From the NCBI RefSeq assembly GCF_900103185.1, contig NZ_FNJD01000003.1:171092-235091 (forward strand): a stretch of 64,000 nucleotides of DNA. Direction: 5' to 3'. Below are positions 8,796-17,356 of the stretch, piece after piece; the first letter of the stretch is position 1; each line of letters begins with the position of its first letter. The translations under genes were made by a program, and so were the position numbers. The stretch is from Sulfitobacter litoralis. GTDB taxonomy: Bacteria; Pseudomonadota; Alphaproteobacteria; Rhodobacterales; Rhodobacteraceae. The notes under the pieces were generated by a model. It worked only from the letters and a program-made list of their open reading frames with translations, made no database searches and had not been told where the DNA came from.

Positions 8796-9836
8796 TCAAC
8801 CCCAAGGGCTGCGCATCAAGCAGCAGGCTTCTAGATCCGCCGGTCCGGTATAGCGCTGCGCGCCAGCGTGCCACAGATCGGGGGCATCGGCGATCTGGTC
8901 ATAGTAGCCGTCAAACTGCTCAGGTGTGTGAAAATGCTGCCCACGCGCCTTTTCCTGAAGGGATTTTGCAACGATCTCTGGCAGGAACTTACTGTGTAGC
9001 AGCACCCCTGACGGGGTCTCCGCTCCCGGCCCATCATAGAGGTCGTTCAACGCCGGTGGCAGCAAAGAGTGGGTTGAATTGACGTAGACATAGCGCCGGT
9101 TCCAGCGCACCAGCGGTATCTTGTTCAGCGTTGGCGATTGCGAAGGCTTATCAGCAAAGAACATGCGTTCACGCGCCCCGCCCTGCACCCACAGGTTGTT
9201 CAGCGGCCACTGACGTACAGCGCGGTATGGTCCGGCGTCAAACCAGTTCAATATGCGCGACGGATCATCTCCCGGCACATAGGCCTGTGCGCCCAAGGGC
9301 CCTTTTGGGAACATATCCAGCATCAGCGTGCCGAATCCGACGCGGCCTACCCTCTCAAGCTGCCCTGCGAGCGCGGGCAGTTTCCCCTTCTCCATCTGGT
9401 CATAGACCAGCAGTTCGTCGGCATCGACGGTCAGGCACCAGCGCCCGTGCCCATGCCGCCACAGCAGCCAGTTGAGCCAATCCAAGCCGAACCGCGACCC
9501 GCGATAGCTGGCCGAGGTTTGCCACAGGGTCACATCGGGCTGCGCCGCCAGCAGGTCGGCGCTGCCATCATCGCTGCCGTTGTCGACAATTAGAAAATGG
9601 GCAACGCCAAGGTCGCGGTAGTGCTGCAGAAAATACGGAAGCCGCGCGGCCTCGTTACGCAGCACGACAAAGGCGAGCACCCCGTCAGGCGGGATTGCCC
9701 CTTGCCCCGACGAGGCCCCGAGCTGATGCCGCGACCGCAACCCACGCCACAGTAGCCGCCGCCGTTTCAACCGCATCCGGTAGGCGCCCCACAGGCGGGC
9801 CCATCGGGACGCAGGACCAGCGGCGCTATCCGTCAT
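8796..9836 (-). CDS. Family 2 glycosyltransferase, paralogue of the adjacent gene
   Basis: The 346-residue protein shares motif order with the neighbour at 7635-8645: AFVVLRNEAARLPYFLQHY, FLIVDNGSDDGSADLL, the acidic VDADELLVY and the RYVYVNSTHSLLPPALN region. The two probably arose by tandem duplication and may add successive sugars to one glycan. Its ATG overlaps the galE stop as ATGA, showing translational coupling to UDP-galactose synthesis. No membrane segment is visible, so it should act on the cytoplasmic face. Substrate unknown. Confidence 0.83.
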   Translation of the reverse strand: MTDSAAGPASRWARLWGAYRMRLKRRRLLWRGLRSRHQLGASSGQGAIPPDGVLAFVVLRNEAARLPYFLQHYRDLGVAHFLIVDNGSDDGSADLLAAQPDVTLWQTSASYRGSRFGLDWLNWLLWRHGHGRWCLTVDADELLVYDQMEKGKLPALAGQLERVGRVGFGTLMLDMFPKGPLGAQAYVPGDDPSRILNWFDAGPYRAVRQWPLNNLWVQGGARERMFFADKPSQSPTLNKIPLVRWNRRYVYVNSTHSLLPPALNDLYDGPGAETPSGVLLHSKFLPEIVAKSLQEKARGQHFHTPEQFDGYYDQIADAPDLWHAGAQRYTGPADLEACCLMRSPWG

Positions 9837-10816
9837 GCGCTATAGTCGCCGGTTTGGTGCCATCTCCATGCGTCTGCAATCATCTGCGGCAGGGTCGATC
9901 GTTTGGGCCGCCAGCCCAGCTCCGTCTCAGCGCGGACCGAGCCCGAGACCAACTTGGTGCAATCACCCGGTCGCCGGTCGCCTTCGGTCATCGGTACGGC
10001 GCGGTTGGTCACCTCACGGCTTTGCTCAACAACCTCGCGCACGGAAAACCCTGTGCCGGTGCCCAAATTGAACACACGGCTGCCCTTATCCTCAAGCAGC
10101 CAGTTCAGCCCCAACACATGGGCGTCGACCAGATCGCAGACATGCACATAGTCGCGGATGCAGGTGCCATCCGGCGTATCGTAATCGGTGCCAAAGATCG
10201 TCAGCGCATCCCGTTTGCCGTCGATGGCGTCCAGCATCAGCGGGATCAAATGCGTCTCGGGCTGGTGGAATTCGCCCACTTCGCCCTCGGGGTCGGCACC
10301 GGCGACGTTGAAATAGCGAAAGATCACGCTTTGCAGCCCATAGGCGGCCTCGAAATCGCGCAGGATATCTTCGATTGCGCGCTTGGAGGCCCCGTAGGCA
10401 TTAATCGGATGTTGCGCGCTGTTTTCATCCAACACGACATTATCCTGATCGCCATAGGTCGCGCAGGTGGATGAAAAGACAAACTGTTTGCAGCCCGCCG
10501 CGACCGTCGCCTCGATCAGGTTCAGCGACCCTTCGACATTATTGCGCCAATAGGTGCCGGGTTGTTTCATGCTATCGCCCACTTGGCTAAGCGCGGCGAA
10601 ATGCATGACGGCGACCGGTCGGTACCGTTCAAACACGGCATCAATCTCGGCCCGGTTCAGCAGATCACCCTGCACAAAGGGGCCGAATTTCACCGCATCG
10701 CGCCAGCCGGTGACCAGATTGTCAAAAGTGACAGGCGTATAGCCTGCAGCGGCCAGCGCCTTGCACGCATGCGACCCGATATAGCCTGCGCCGCCAGTGA
10801 CCAAGATATTCGCCAT
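9833..10816 (-). CDS. galE: UDP-glucose 4-epimerase
   Basis: GalE interconverts UDP-glucose and UDP-galactose using bound NAD. The 327 residues carry the Rossmann motif VTGGAGYIGSHACKAL, the catalytic serine in FSSTCATYG, and the YxxxK pair in YGASKRAIE. Downstream family motifs (RYFNVAGAD, DYVHVCDLVDAHV) are intact. It sits 24 bases after galU and overlaps the following glycosyltransferase, so the operon makes UDP-glucose, converts it to UDP-galactose and passes it to transferases. Confidence 0.95.
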   Translation of the reverse strand: MANILVTGGAGYIGSHACKALAAAGYTPVTFDNLVTGWRDAVKFGPFVQGDLLNRAEIDAVFERYRPVAVMHFAALSQVGDSMKQPGTYWRNNVEGSLNLIEATVAAGCKQFVFSSTCATYGDQDNVVLDENSAQHPINAYGASKRAIEDILRDFEAAYGLQSVIFRYFNVAGADPEGEVGEFHQPETHLIPLMLDAIDGKRDALTIFGTDYDTPDGTCIRDYVHVCDLVDAHVLGLNWLLEDKGSRVFNLGTGTGFSVREVVEQSREVTNRAVPMTEGDRRPGDCTKLVSGSVRAETELGWRPKRSTLPQMIADAWRWHQTGDYSA

Positions 10817-10840
10817 ACGCCCGTCCTTATCGTCCTGCGC

Positions 10841-11740
10841 TTATTGCGCCGCAGTTTCGCCCTGCATGATGTCTTGCAGATAGGCGCGCAAATCATCGCG
10901 CAGTTCCTCGCGGGCCAGCCCGAAGGAGACCGTCGCTTGCAAGAACCCAGATTTAGAACCACAGTCAAAACGCTGGCCCTTAAAGCGGTAGCCGTAGACA
11001 TCGTTGCCTTGGGTCAGCTCCGCCGCGATAGCATCTGTCAGCTGAATTTCCCCGCCCGAGCCGGACTTTAGCTGGTTCAGGTTCTTCAGTACGTTTGGCG
11101 ACAGGATATAGCGGCCGATCACGGCAAGGTTCGACGGTGCGTCTTCGGCTTTGGGCTTTTCGACCATGCCTTTGACCTTGACCAAGGCCCCGTCAGATGG
11201 ACCGTCATCAATGTCCAACATACCGTAAGAAGAGGACTTTTCAGGGTTCACTTCCATCGCCGCAACCATGTTTCCACCGGTTTCATTGTAGGCTTCGATC
11301 ATCTGCTGCAGGCAGGGCTTGTCAGCTGCGATCACGTCATCGGGCAGCATCACCGCAAAGGGTTCGTTGCCAATCAGACGACGGGCGCACCATACCGCGT
11401 GACCCAGACCAAGTGCTTTGTGCTGGCGGATATAGGCGATGGCACCACTATCCATATTGGTGTCCTTAAGGATCTCCAACAGCTCCGTTTTGCCCTTGGA
11501 GCGCAGTTCCTGTTCCAGCACGGGAGAGTGGTCAAAGTAGTCTTCCAGCGCACCCTTGCCGCGGGATGTGACAAAGATGAATTCCTTGATTCCGGCCGCG
11601 CGAGCTTCGTCGATGGCGTATTGCACCAGCGGGCGATCGACCAGGGTCATGATCTCTTTGGGAACAGATTTCGTCGCGGGCAAAAACCGCGTTCCCAAAC
11701 CAGCCACCGGAAAAATCGCTTTTGTTACTTTCTTAGCCAT
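10841..11740 (-). CDS. galU: UTP--glucose-1-phosphate uridylyltransferase
   Basis: GalU makes UDP-glucose from UTP and glucose 1-phosphate. The 299-residue protein has the nucleotidyltransferase start KAIFPVAGLGTRFLPATKSVPKEI, the VMLPDDVIAA metal-binding segment, the GMVEKPKAEDAPSNLAVIGRY stretch and the C-terminal FDCGSKSGFLQA. It is the first gene of the minus-strand glycan operon that ends with the sulfotransferase at 4510. Confidence 0.95.
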   Translation of the reverse strand: MAKKVTKAIFPVAGLGTRFLPATKSVPKEIMTLVDRPLVQYAIDEARAAGIKEFIFVTSRGKGALEDYFDHSPVLEQELRSKGKTELLEILKDTNMDSGAIAYIRQHKALGLGHAVWCARRLIGNEPFAVMLPDDVIAADKPCLQQMIEAYNETGGNMVAAMEVNPEKSSSYGMLDIDDGPSDGALVKVKGMVEKPKAEDAPSNLAVIGRYILSPNVLKNLNQLKSGSGGEIQLTDAIAAELTQGNDVYGYRFKGQRFDCGSKSGFLQATVSFGLAREELRDDLRAYLQDIMQGETAAQ

Positions 11741-12023
11741 GTGAAATCGCTGCCCTTATAAATATACGTGCGGATAACTGAAGTTAGTGCTCAGTGAATT
11801 GCAAACCATCATGCTGCCAGTCCTAAATAAGACCAGCGCCCGAATTGTGGCGGCTTCTTGCTGATTTTGCGGCACAAAACCCCCCTTGCGTCACAGCCTG
11901 CGCAATTTTGCGCCTTATCCGCCGTTTTCTGAAAATAAATGAAAACCTCTGCGGGCTGCGGGCCTATTCGTTGCAGATTGCCCGCCCAAACGCAATCTCG
12001 GCGAAAGCGATTGGGCAGCGCGG
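11741..12023. other. Intergenic region between kdsB and galU
   Basis: This 283-base stretch lies upstream of galU and downstream of kdsB; both genes read on the minus strand. It should hold the galU operon promoter, but no convincing -35/-10 pair was seen. A perfect GCGCAA-TT-TTGCGC palindrome is at 11900-11913. No ORF with a credible start and codon use was found. Confidence 0.35.
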
Positions 12024-12824
12024 TCAGTCCTGCCCCATCTCGGCCATCATTGCTTCGATCTTGGGCACATCTTCGGGGTTGTTCAGTTCCCAGAACTGGC
12101 GGCCCTTGGCCTCGACCTCTACACAAAGCACCTTATGGCCGTTTTCCATGAACCGCAGCTGTTCAAGCCCTTCGAGCTGTTCAAGCGGGCCCACGTTCCA
12201 CGACGAGTAGGACGCCAACGCATCGGGGCGATAGGCATAGACGCCTACGTGGTGAAAGACCGGTGTCGCGTCCGCATCGTCATAGGTTTTCGATGTGAAC
12301 GGCACGACTTCCTTAGAGAAGTACATCGCCGCATGATCAGCCGCGAACACGGCAGTGGTGCCCCCCACGCGACCGGCCTTGCGATCAGCCAGCAGCCCGT
12401 TCAACGCGGCACCATCGCAGCGCAACACAGGTGTCGCAATCCCTGCGTTAGGGTCGTTTCGCAGACCCTGCACAAGGCTTTCGACAAACCAATGCGGCGT
12501 GAGCGGTGCGTCGCCTTGCAGGTTCACGACGATGTCGTACCCGCCGCCCAGAACCGTATGGGCTTCGGCGCAACGTTCTGTGCCGTTGGCGCAATCGACT
12601 GACGTCATCACGACCTCGGCCCCGAAGGCTTCGGCGGCGTCCTTGATGCGGTCGTCATCGGTGGCCACGACCACCTTGTCGACGCCCTGGACCTCGCTGG
12701 CGGCACGCCAGCTGCGCTCGATCAGGCTGCGCGTATTGCCGCCCGCCCCCGTCAGCATCGCCAGCGGTTTAGCGGGATAGCGCGTAGAGGCATACCGCGC
12801 AGGAATAACAATTAGGACAGACAT
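12024..12824 (-). CDS. kdsB: 3-deoxy-manno-octulosonate cytidylyltransferase
   Basis: KdsB activates Kdo as CMP-Kdo for lipid A core assembly. The 266 residues match the family, with PARYASTRYPAKPL at the nucleotide site, VVNLQGDAPL near residue 100, and HHVGVYAYRPDAL. The start shares one base with the cysQ stop (TGATG), so the pair is translationally coupled. Together with kdsD at 355 the window holds two of the Kdo supply enzymes. Some alphaproteobacterial homologues act on 8-amino-Kdo or other sugars, but nothing here points to that. Confidence 0.9.
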   Translation of the reverse strand: MSVLIVIPARYASTRYPAKPLAMLTGAGGNTRSLIERSWRAASEVQGVDKVVVATDDDRIKDAAEAFGAEVVMTSVDCANGTERCAEAHTVLGGGYDIVVNLQGDAPLTPHWFVESLVQGLRNDPNAGIATPVLRCDGAALNGLLADRKAGRVGGTTAVFAADHAAMYFSKEVVPFTSKTYDDADATPVFHHVGVYAYRPDALASYSSWNVGPLEQLEGLEQLRFMENGHKVLCVEVEAKGRQFWELNNPEDVPKIEAMMAEMGQD

Positions 12825-13621
12825 CAGGAGGCTTTCAAATCAACGCCCGGCGCATGGGCGATAAAGAAAGGGTTGGCAAAATCGGCTTTGCCGTAAGTGA
12901 GCGGGGTCAGATCGTCAAAACGCACAACTGCGCCCCCAGCACCGGTCAGAACGGCATGGCCCGCAGCCGTGTCCCATTCCATCGTCCGGCCAACGCGCGG
13001 GTAAAGGTCCGCTTCGCCGGTCGCGATCAAGCAGAATTTCAGCGACGAGCCCGCGCTTTTCATATCGCGCACATTGTATTTGGCGATGTAATCATCGGTC
13101 GCCTGATCGCGGTGTGACTTTGACGCCACCACCATCAGAGCCGTATTATCTGGTTTAGAGACTGATATCGGCTGCACCGGTCCTATGCTATCCTTGGGGA
13201 AATCACCGGTTTCCTCGACGGAGCTGCCGTCGGCCAGCGTAAAGAACATCCGCGATCGGGCCGGTGCATAGACGACACCGCGCGTCGGCACGCCGCCTTC
13301 GACCAATGCGATATTCACGGTAAAATCGCCACGGCGGTTGATGAATTCCTTGGTGCCGTCCAGCGGATCCACAATAAGAAAAGTATCGCCCGACGCCGAA
13401 TGGGTGGCGGATTGCTCTTCGGTTACAAGCATCACATCAGGGAAAGCGGCGCGCAGCCCGTCCGAGATGATCTGGTCCGCGGCTTCGTCAGCGATGGTCA
13501 CGGGGCTTTCGTCAGATTTGGTTTTGACCTCGAAATCATCCGAGCCGTAAATCTCCATGATCTTGTCGCCTGCTTCGATCGACAAACGGCGCATCACCGT
13601 TACCAGCTGTTCATAATCCAT
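12824..13621 (-). CDS. cysQ: 3'(2'),5'-bisphosphate nucleotidase CysQ
   Basis: CysQ hydrolyses 3'-phosphoadenosine 5'-phosphate (PAP), the by-product of PAPS use. The 265-residue inositol-monophosphatase-fold protein shows the metal-binding motifs VTEEQ (glutamates), DPLDGTKEFINRRGDFTVNI and, near the C-terminus, EWDTAAGHAVL. It is one base from kdsB. PAP recycling would suit an organism with active sulfotransferases such as the one at 4510, although the gene is also needed for ordinary sulfate assimilation. Confidence 0.92.
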   Translation of the reverse strand: MDYEQLVTVMRRLSIEAGDKIMEIYGSDDFEVKTKSDESPVTIADEAADQIISDGLRAAFPDVMLVTEEQSATHSASGDTFLIVDPLDGTKEFINRRGDFTVNIALVEGGVPTRGVVYAPARSRMFFTLADGSSVEETGDFPKDSIGPVQPISVSKPDNTALMVVASKSHRDQATDDYIAKYNVRDMKSAGSSLKFCLIATGEADLYPRVGRTMEWDTAAGHAVLTGAGGAVVRFDDLTPLTYGKADFANPFFIAHAPGVDLKAS

Positions 13622-13734
13622 AATGTCGCGACCTTTTCAGTTTCGTTGATTACTTTGCGCAAACCCCTTATGATTGCGCCTTGACGGAACAGCAAGAATT
13701 CCGTGCGAGGGTACGTCACAAAGAGGCTACAACA

Positions 13735-14559
13735 ATGTTTCAACCACGGCGCACCAACAGGGGCAATATAGGCTCGGCAGTCAACTTTTTCGAACTCGTC
13801 TACCATTCGATCGTCCGCTCTGTGCGCAAGCAGCACAACAATGCGTTTGCAGCCATCGCCATCAACATTATGCAAACGGTCATTTTCGTGGGCGTGTTCT
13901 ATGTGATGTTTTCGGTCCTCGGTATGCGCGGATCTGCCATTCGGGGTGATTTCGTGATCTATATCATGACGGGTATTTTCCTGTTCATGATGCACACCAA
14001 GACGGTATCAGCCGTGGCCGGTTCCGAAGGGCCCGCCAGCGCCATGATGAAACATGCGCCGATGACCACGATGATTTCTCTGGCGGCTGCAGCACTGGGA
14101 TCGCTCTACATCCAGATGCTGTCGCTGATCCTGATCATGTCGATCTACCATTTGGCGTTCAACCCGATCGTGATTTACGACACCGCTGGCGTGTTTTTCA
14201 TGATGCTGATCGCGTGGTTCACCGGGGTTGCTGTCGGCATGGTGTTGCTGGCCATCAAACCGTGGGCACCCTCTTTTACGCAGATCTTTACGACGATCTA
14301 CCAGCGGGCGAATATGATTGCTTCAGGCAAGATGTTTCTGGCCAATTCGCTACCGTCCTTCATGCTGGCCATGTTTGACTGGAACCCCTTGTTCCACGCC
14401 ATTGATCAGGCCCGTGGGTATGCATTTATCAACTACAACCCGCGCTATAGTAACTGGGAATATGCCGTTTGGGTCGGGGTGGTGCTTATGGTGATCGGGC
14501 TGATGGGCGAATTCTATACGCGCAAACATGCCTCTGCCAGCTGGAGCGCGCGACGCTGA
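13735..14559 (+). CDS. ABC-2 type transporter permease, polysaccharide-export like (orphan)
   Basis: The 274-residue protein is very hydrophobic, with about six membrane segments (for example 40-62, 85-105, 125-148, 158-185, 235-255). It opens with a basic cytoplasmic stretch and VYHSIVRSVRKQHNNAF, like KpsM/Wzm-type permeases. I chose the ATG at 13735, preceded by AAGAGG; a longer TTG frame from 13681 lacks a good site. Such permeases need an ATPase, but none is adjacent: alkB follows convergently and cysQ is divergent. The partner must be elsewhere, or the protein has another role. Confidence 0.7.
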   Translation: MFQPRRTNRGNIGSAVNFFELVYHSIVRSVRKQHNNAFAAIAINIMQTVIFVGVFYVMFSVLGMRGSAIRGDFVIYIMTGIFLFMMHTKTVSAVAGSEGPASAMMKHAPMTTMISLAAAALGSLYIQMLSLILIMSIYHLAFNPIVIYDTAGVFFMMLIAWFTGVAVGMVLLAIKPWAPSFTQIFTTIYQRANMIASGKMFLANSLPSFMLAMFDWNPLFHAIDQARGYAFINYNPRYSNWEYAVWVGVVLMVIGLMGEFYTRKHASASWSARR

Positions 14560-14561
14560 TC

Positions 14562-15164
14562 TCAGGTCGCAACCCTGAGCGTGATGTTGATCCTTCCGCC
14601 CTTGGGCAGCAACGTCGATGACCCCGCACGGATGCGGTCGATCCCGTGATAGTTCAGGCGCGCCTCGCCTCCCATGACAACGACATCCCCTGATTGCAGC
14701 CATAGACTGTCCGTCTTGCCGCCGCGTTTTTGCCCGCCAACGCGCAGCAATCCTTCGTCCCCGAGCGAGATTGACACGACCGGCCAGCGAAAATCGGTCT
14801 CGTTCCGGTCCTGATGCAGCCCCATTTTCGCGTCCGACGCATAGTAGTTGATCAGGCAAGAATCCGGCTGACGCTCTAATCCGGTCAGGTCATTCCAGAT
14901 CGTAAGGACATCCGATGGGATCGCCGGCCAGGGCGAGCCGTTTGGATGGACCTCGGCATAGCGATAGCCCTGCGCGTCTGACAGCCAACCATAATCGCCC
15001 GCAGACGTCATACGCACCGACATCTGCTGCCCCCCCGGCATGACGGGCCGAAAGAACGGCGCCTGCTTTACCACCCCGCGCACAGTATCCAGCAACGTGC
15101 GTTGTGCTGACAGCGTAAGGTGGGATTTATGAATTTCGAAGCCGCGTAACCGCAATATCGTCAT
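14562..15164 (-). CDS. alkB: Alkylated DNA repair dioxygenase AlkB
   Basis: AlkB removes methyl groups from 1-methyladenine and 3-methylcytosine by Fe(II)/2-oxoglutarate oxidation. The 200 residues fit the bacterial family. The iron-binding HxD is in MGLHQDRNETDF, the distal histidine in RLNYHGIDRI, and the 2-oxoglutarate arginine follows in the same segment. DVVVMGGEARL matches the family core. The gene converges on the ABC permease with a two-base gap and is divergent from dnaK. Confidence 0.92.
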   Translation of the reverse strand: MTILRLRGFEIHKSHLTLSAQRTLLDTVRGVVKQAPFFRPVMPGGQQMSVRMTSAGDYGWLSDAQGYRYAEVHPNGSPWPAIPSDVLTIWNDLTGLERQPDSCLINYYASDAKMGLHQDRNETDFRWPVVSISLGDEGLLRVGGQKRGGKTDSLWLQSGDVVVMGGEARLNYHGIDRIRAGSSTLLPKGGRINITLRVAT

Positions 15165-15235
15165 CTAAACGCCCTTCTTGCCTGCTTTGGCGAAAAATCC
15201 ACGCAGAATCCGCGTTTCCTTTCTCATGCAACGGT

Positions 15236-15267
15236 TGCAGGGTCCATATCTGCTCCTTATATACGCC
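15236..15267 (+). promoter_or_regulatory. Heat-shock (RpoH/sigma-32-type) promoter of dnaK
   Basis: A GTTG at 15236-15239 is followed after 18 bases by CTTATATACG at 15258-15267. The second block matches CYTATNTNNG, the alphaproteobacterial RpoH -10 element, and the first resembles its CTTG -35 element with one change. The dnaK start lies about 100 bases downstream. No CIRCE inverted repeat was seen, consistent with RpoH rather than HrcA control of dnaK in this class. Confidence 0.6.
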
Positions 15268-15372
15268 GAGAACCGCTGAAGGCATCCGGCCTTTGGTGAA
15301 AAAGATCGGGGCAAGGGTGCCACAACGGGCCTGCGCTTCGTGTCATCGCCTTGAGTAAATGAGGGATCAAAC

Positions 15373-17280
15373 ATGGCCAAAGTTATTGGTATCGACCTAG
15401 GAACGACAAACAGCTGTATCGCCATCATGGACGGCAGCCAGCCTCGCGTTGTTGAAAACGCGGAAGGTGCACGCACCACGCCATCCATTGTCGCCTTTAC
15501 AGACGACGAACGTCTGGTTGGCCAGCCTGCCAAACGGCAAGCGGTTACCAATCCGGACAACACAATTTTCGGCGTTAAGCGCCTGATCGGCCGTCGCAAT
15601 GACGACGCAGATCTGGCCAAGGACAAAAAGAACCTGCCCTTCACCGTGATCGACGGCGGGAACGGCGACGCTTGGGTAAAAGCCAAGGGCGAGAAATACT
15701 CCCCTTCGCAAATCTCTGCGTTCATCCTTGGCAAAATGAAGGAAACGGCTGAATCCTACCTGGGCGAAGAAGTTACCCAGGCAGTTATCACTGTTCCTGC
15801 TTACTTTAACGACGCTCAGCGTCAGGCTACAAAAGACGCGGGCAAGATTGCCGGTCTGGAAGTGCTGCGGATCATCAACGAACCGACAGCGGCCGCGCTG
15901 GCCTATGGTCTGGACAAGAAAGAAACGCAAACCATCGCGGTCTATGACCTTGGCGGCGGTACATTCGACGTGACCATTCTCGAAATTGACGACGGTCTTT
16001 TCGAAGTCAAATCCACCAACGGCGATACATTCTTGGGTGGTGAAGACTTTGACATGCGCATCGTGAACTACCTTGCGGATGAATTCAAAAAGACCAACGG
16101 CGTTGATCTGACCCAAGACAAGATGGCGCTTCAGCGTCTGAAAGAAGCGGCCGAGAAGGCCAAGATCGAACTGTCGAGCGCAAGCCAGACAGAGATCAAC
16201 CAGCCATTCATCTCGATGGGCAAAGACGGCTCGCCGTTGCACATGGTGATGAAGCTGACCCGCTCCAAGCTGGAGCAGCTGGTGGGTGACCTGATCAAAG
16301 CGTCGATGAAACCATGTGCTGCTGCGTTGAAAGATGCCGGTGTATCCGCATCCGAAATCGACGAAGTCGTTCTGGTCGGCGGTATGACCCGTATGCCACG
16401 CGTGATCGAAGAAGTGTCCAAGTTCTTTGGCAAAGAGCCGCACAAGGGTGTGAACCCTGACGAGGTTGTTGCCTTGGGTGCCGCCATTCAGGCGGGTGTT
16501 CTGCAAGGCGACGTCAAAGATGTTGTTTTGCTGGACGTAACACCATTGTCCTTGGGCATCGAAACGTTGGGTGGCGTGTTCACCCGTCTGATCGACCGCA
16601 ACACCACGATCCCTACCAAAAAGTCGCAGGTCTTCTCGACCGCTGAGGACAACCAAAGCGCCGTGACCATCCGCGTCTTCCAAGGCGAACGTGAAATGGC
16701 TGCGGACAACAAGATCCTTGGCGCGTTCAATCTGGAAAGCATTCCTCCTGCACCGCGCGGTATGCCCCAGATCGAAGTGACCTTTGACATCGACGCAAAC
16801 GGTATTGTTGCTGTTGGCGCGCTGGATAAAGGCACGGGCAAAGAGCAGAAGATCACGATCCAGGCTTCTGGTGGTCTGTCCGATGCGGACATCGACAAAA
16901 TGGTGAAAGACGCCGAAGAAAATGCCGACGCTGACAAAGAGCGCCGCGCATTGATCGAAGCGAAGAACCAGGCTGAATCGCTGATCCACTCGACCGAAAA
17001 GTCGCTGGAAGAGCATGGTGATAAGGTTGACCCGACCACCGTCGAAGCGATCGAATTGGCCATTGCTGCGCTGAACGATGAACTGGCGACCGACAATGTT
17101 GATAAAATCAACAACGGCATCCAGAACGTCACCGAGGCAGCGATGAAACTGGGCGAAGCCATCTATAAAGCGGCTCAGGACGAAAACGAAGACGTTGCTC
17201 CGGCTGCTGACGCCTCCGGTGGTGACGACGATATCGTCGATGCCGATTTCGAAGATCTGGACGATAACAAGCGCGCGTAA
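15373..17280 (+). CDS. dnaK: Chaperone protein DnaK (Hsp70)
   Basis: DnaK is the main cytosolic Hsp70, binding exposed peptide stretches under ATP control with DnaJ and GrpE. The 635 residues are complete: nucleotide-binding domain from [12 protein letters not shown] to about 385, with [16 protein letters not shown] and [10 protein letters not shown], then linker [15 protein letters not shown], substrate-binding domain and helical lid. The acidic tail ([16 protein letters not shown]) is typical. dnaJ follows after 76 bases, separated by a perfect hairpin. Confidence 0.98.
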   Translation: MAKVIGIDLGTTNSCIAIMDGSQPRVVENAEGARTTPSIVAFTDDERLVGQPAKRQAVTNPDNTIFGVKRLIGRRNDDADLAKDKKNLPFTVIDGGNGDAWVKAKGEKYSPSQISAFILGKMKETAESYLGEEVTQAVITVPAYFNDAQRQATKDAGKIAGLEVLRIINEPTAAALAYGLDKKETQTIAVYDLGGGTFDVTILEIDDGLFEVKSTNGDTFLGGEDFDMRIVNYLADEFKKTNGVDLTQDKMALQRLKEAAEKAKIELSSASQTEINQPFISMGKDGSPLHMVMKLTRSKLEQLVGDLIKASMKPCAAALKDAGVSASEIDEVVLVGGMTRMPRVIEEVSKFFGKEPHKGVNPDEVVALGAAIQAGVLQGDVKDVVLLDVTPLSLGIETLGGVFTRLIDRNTTIPTKKSQVFSTAEDNQSAVTIRVFQGEREMAADNKILGAFNLESIPPAPRGMPQIEVTFDIDANGIVAVGALDKGTGKEQKITIQASGGLSDADIDKMVKDAEENADADKERRALIEAKNQAESLIHSTEKSLEEHGDKVDPTTVEAIELAIAALNDELATDNVDKINNGIQNVTEAAMKLGEAIYKAAQDENEDVAPAADASGGDDDIVDADFEDLDDNKRA

Positions 17281-17299
17281 GCACGCCCACGGAACCACT

Positions 17300-17332
17300 G
17301 ATGGGCCGGTCCGCTTGCCGGGCCGGCCCATC
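17300..17332 (+). promoter_or_regulatory. dnaK-dnaJ intercistronic hairpin
   Basis: A perfect 10-base stem (GATGGGCCGG at 17300-17309, CCGGCCCATC at 17323-17332) encloses a 13-base loop. No T-run follows, so it is unlikely to be a full intrinsic terminator. It may stabilise the dnaK 3' end or partly attenuate dnaJ, giving more DnaK than DnaJ. That role is inference. Confidence 0.5.
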
Positions 17333-17356
17333 ACGTTCCAGCGTAGGAGTTAATTC

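Noticed and set aside
11665..11698. GGAAC and GTTCC blocks inside galU, resembling the stress promoter element
   Set aside because: Spacing to the GTT block is 24 bases, not 16 or 17, and it lies within coding sequence.
13686..13710. GGAAC upstream of the ABC-2 permease gene
   Set aside because: No GTT block 16 or 17 bases downstream, so not called an EcfG promoter.
15397..17334. A very long open frame antisense to dnaK
   Set aside because: It mirrors the strongly biased codons of dnaK, shows no family motifs, and dnaK is certain.
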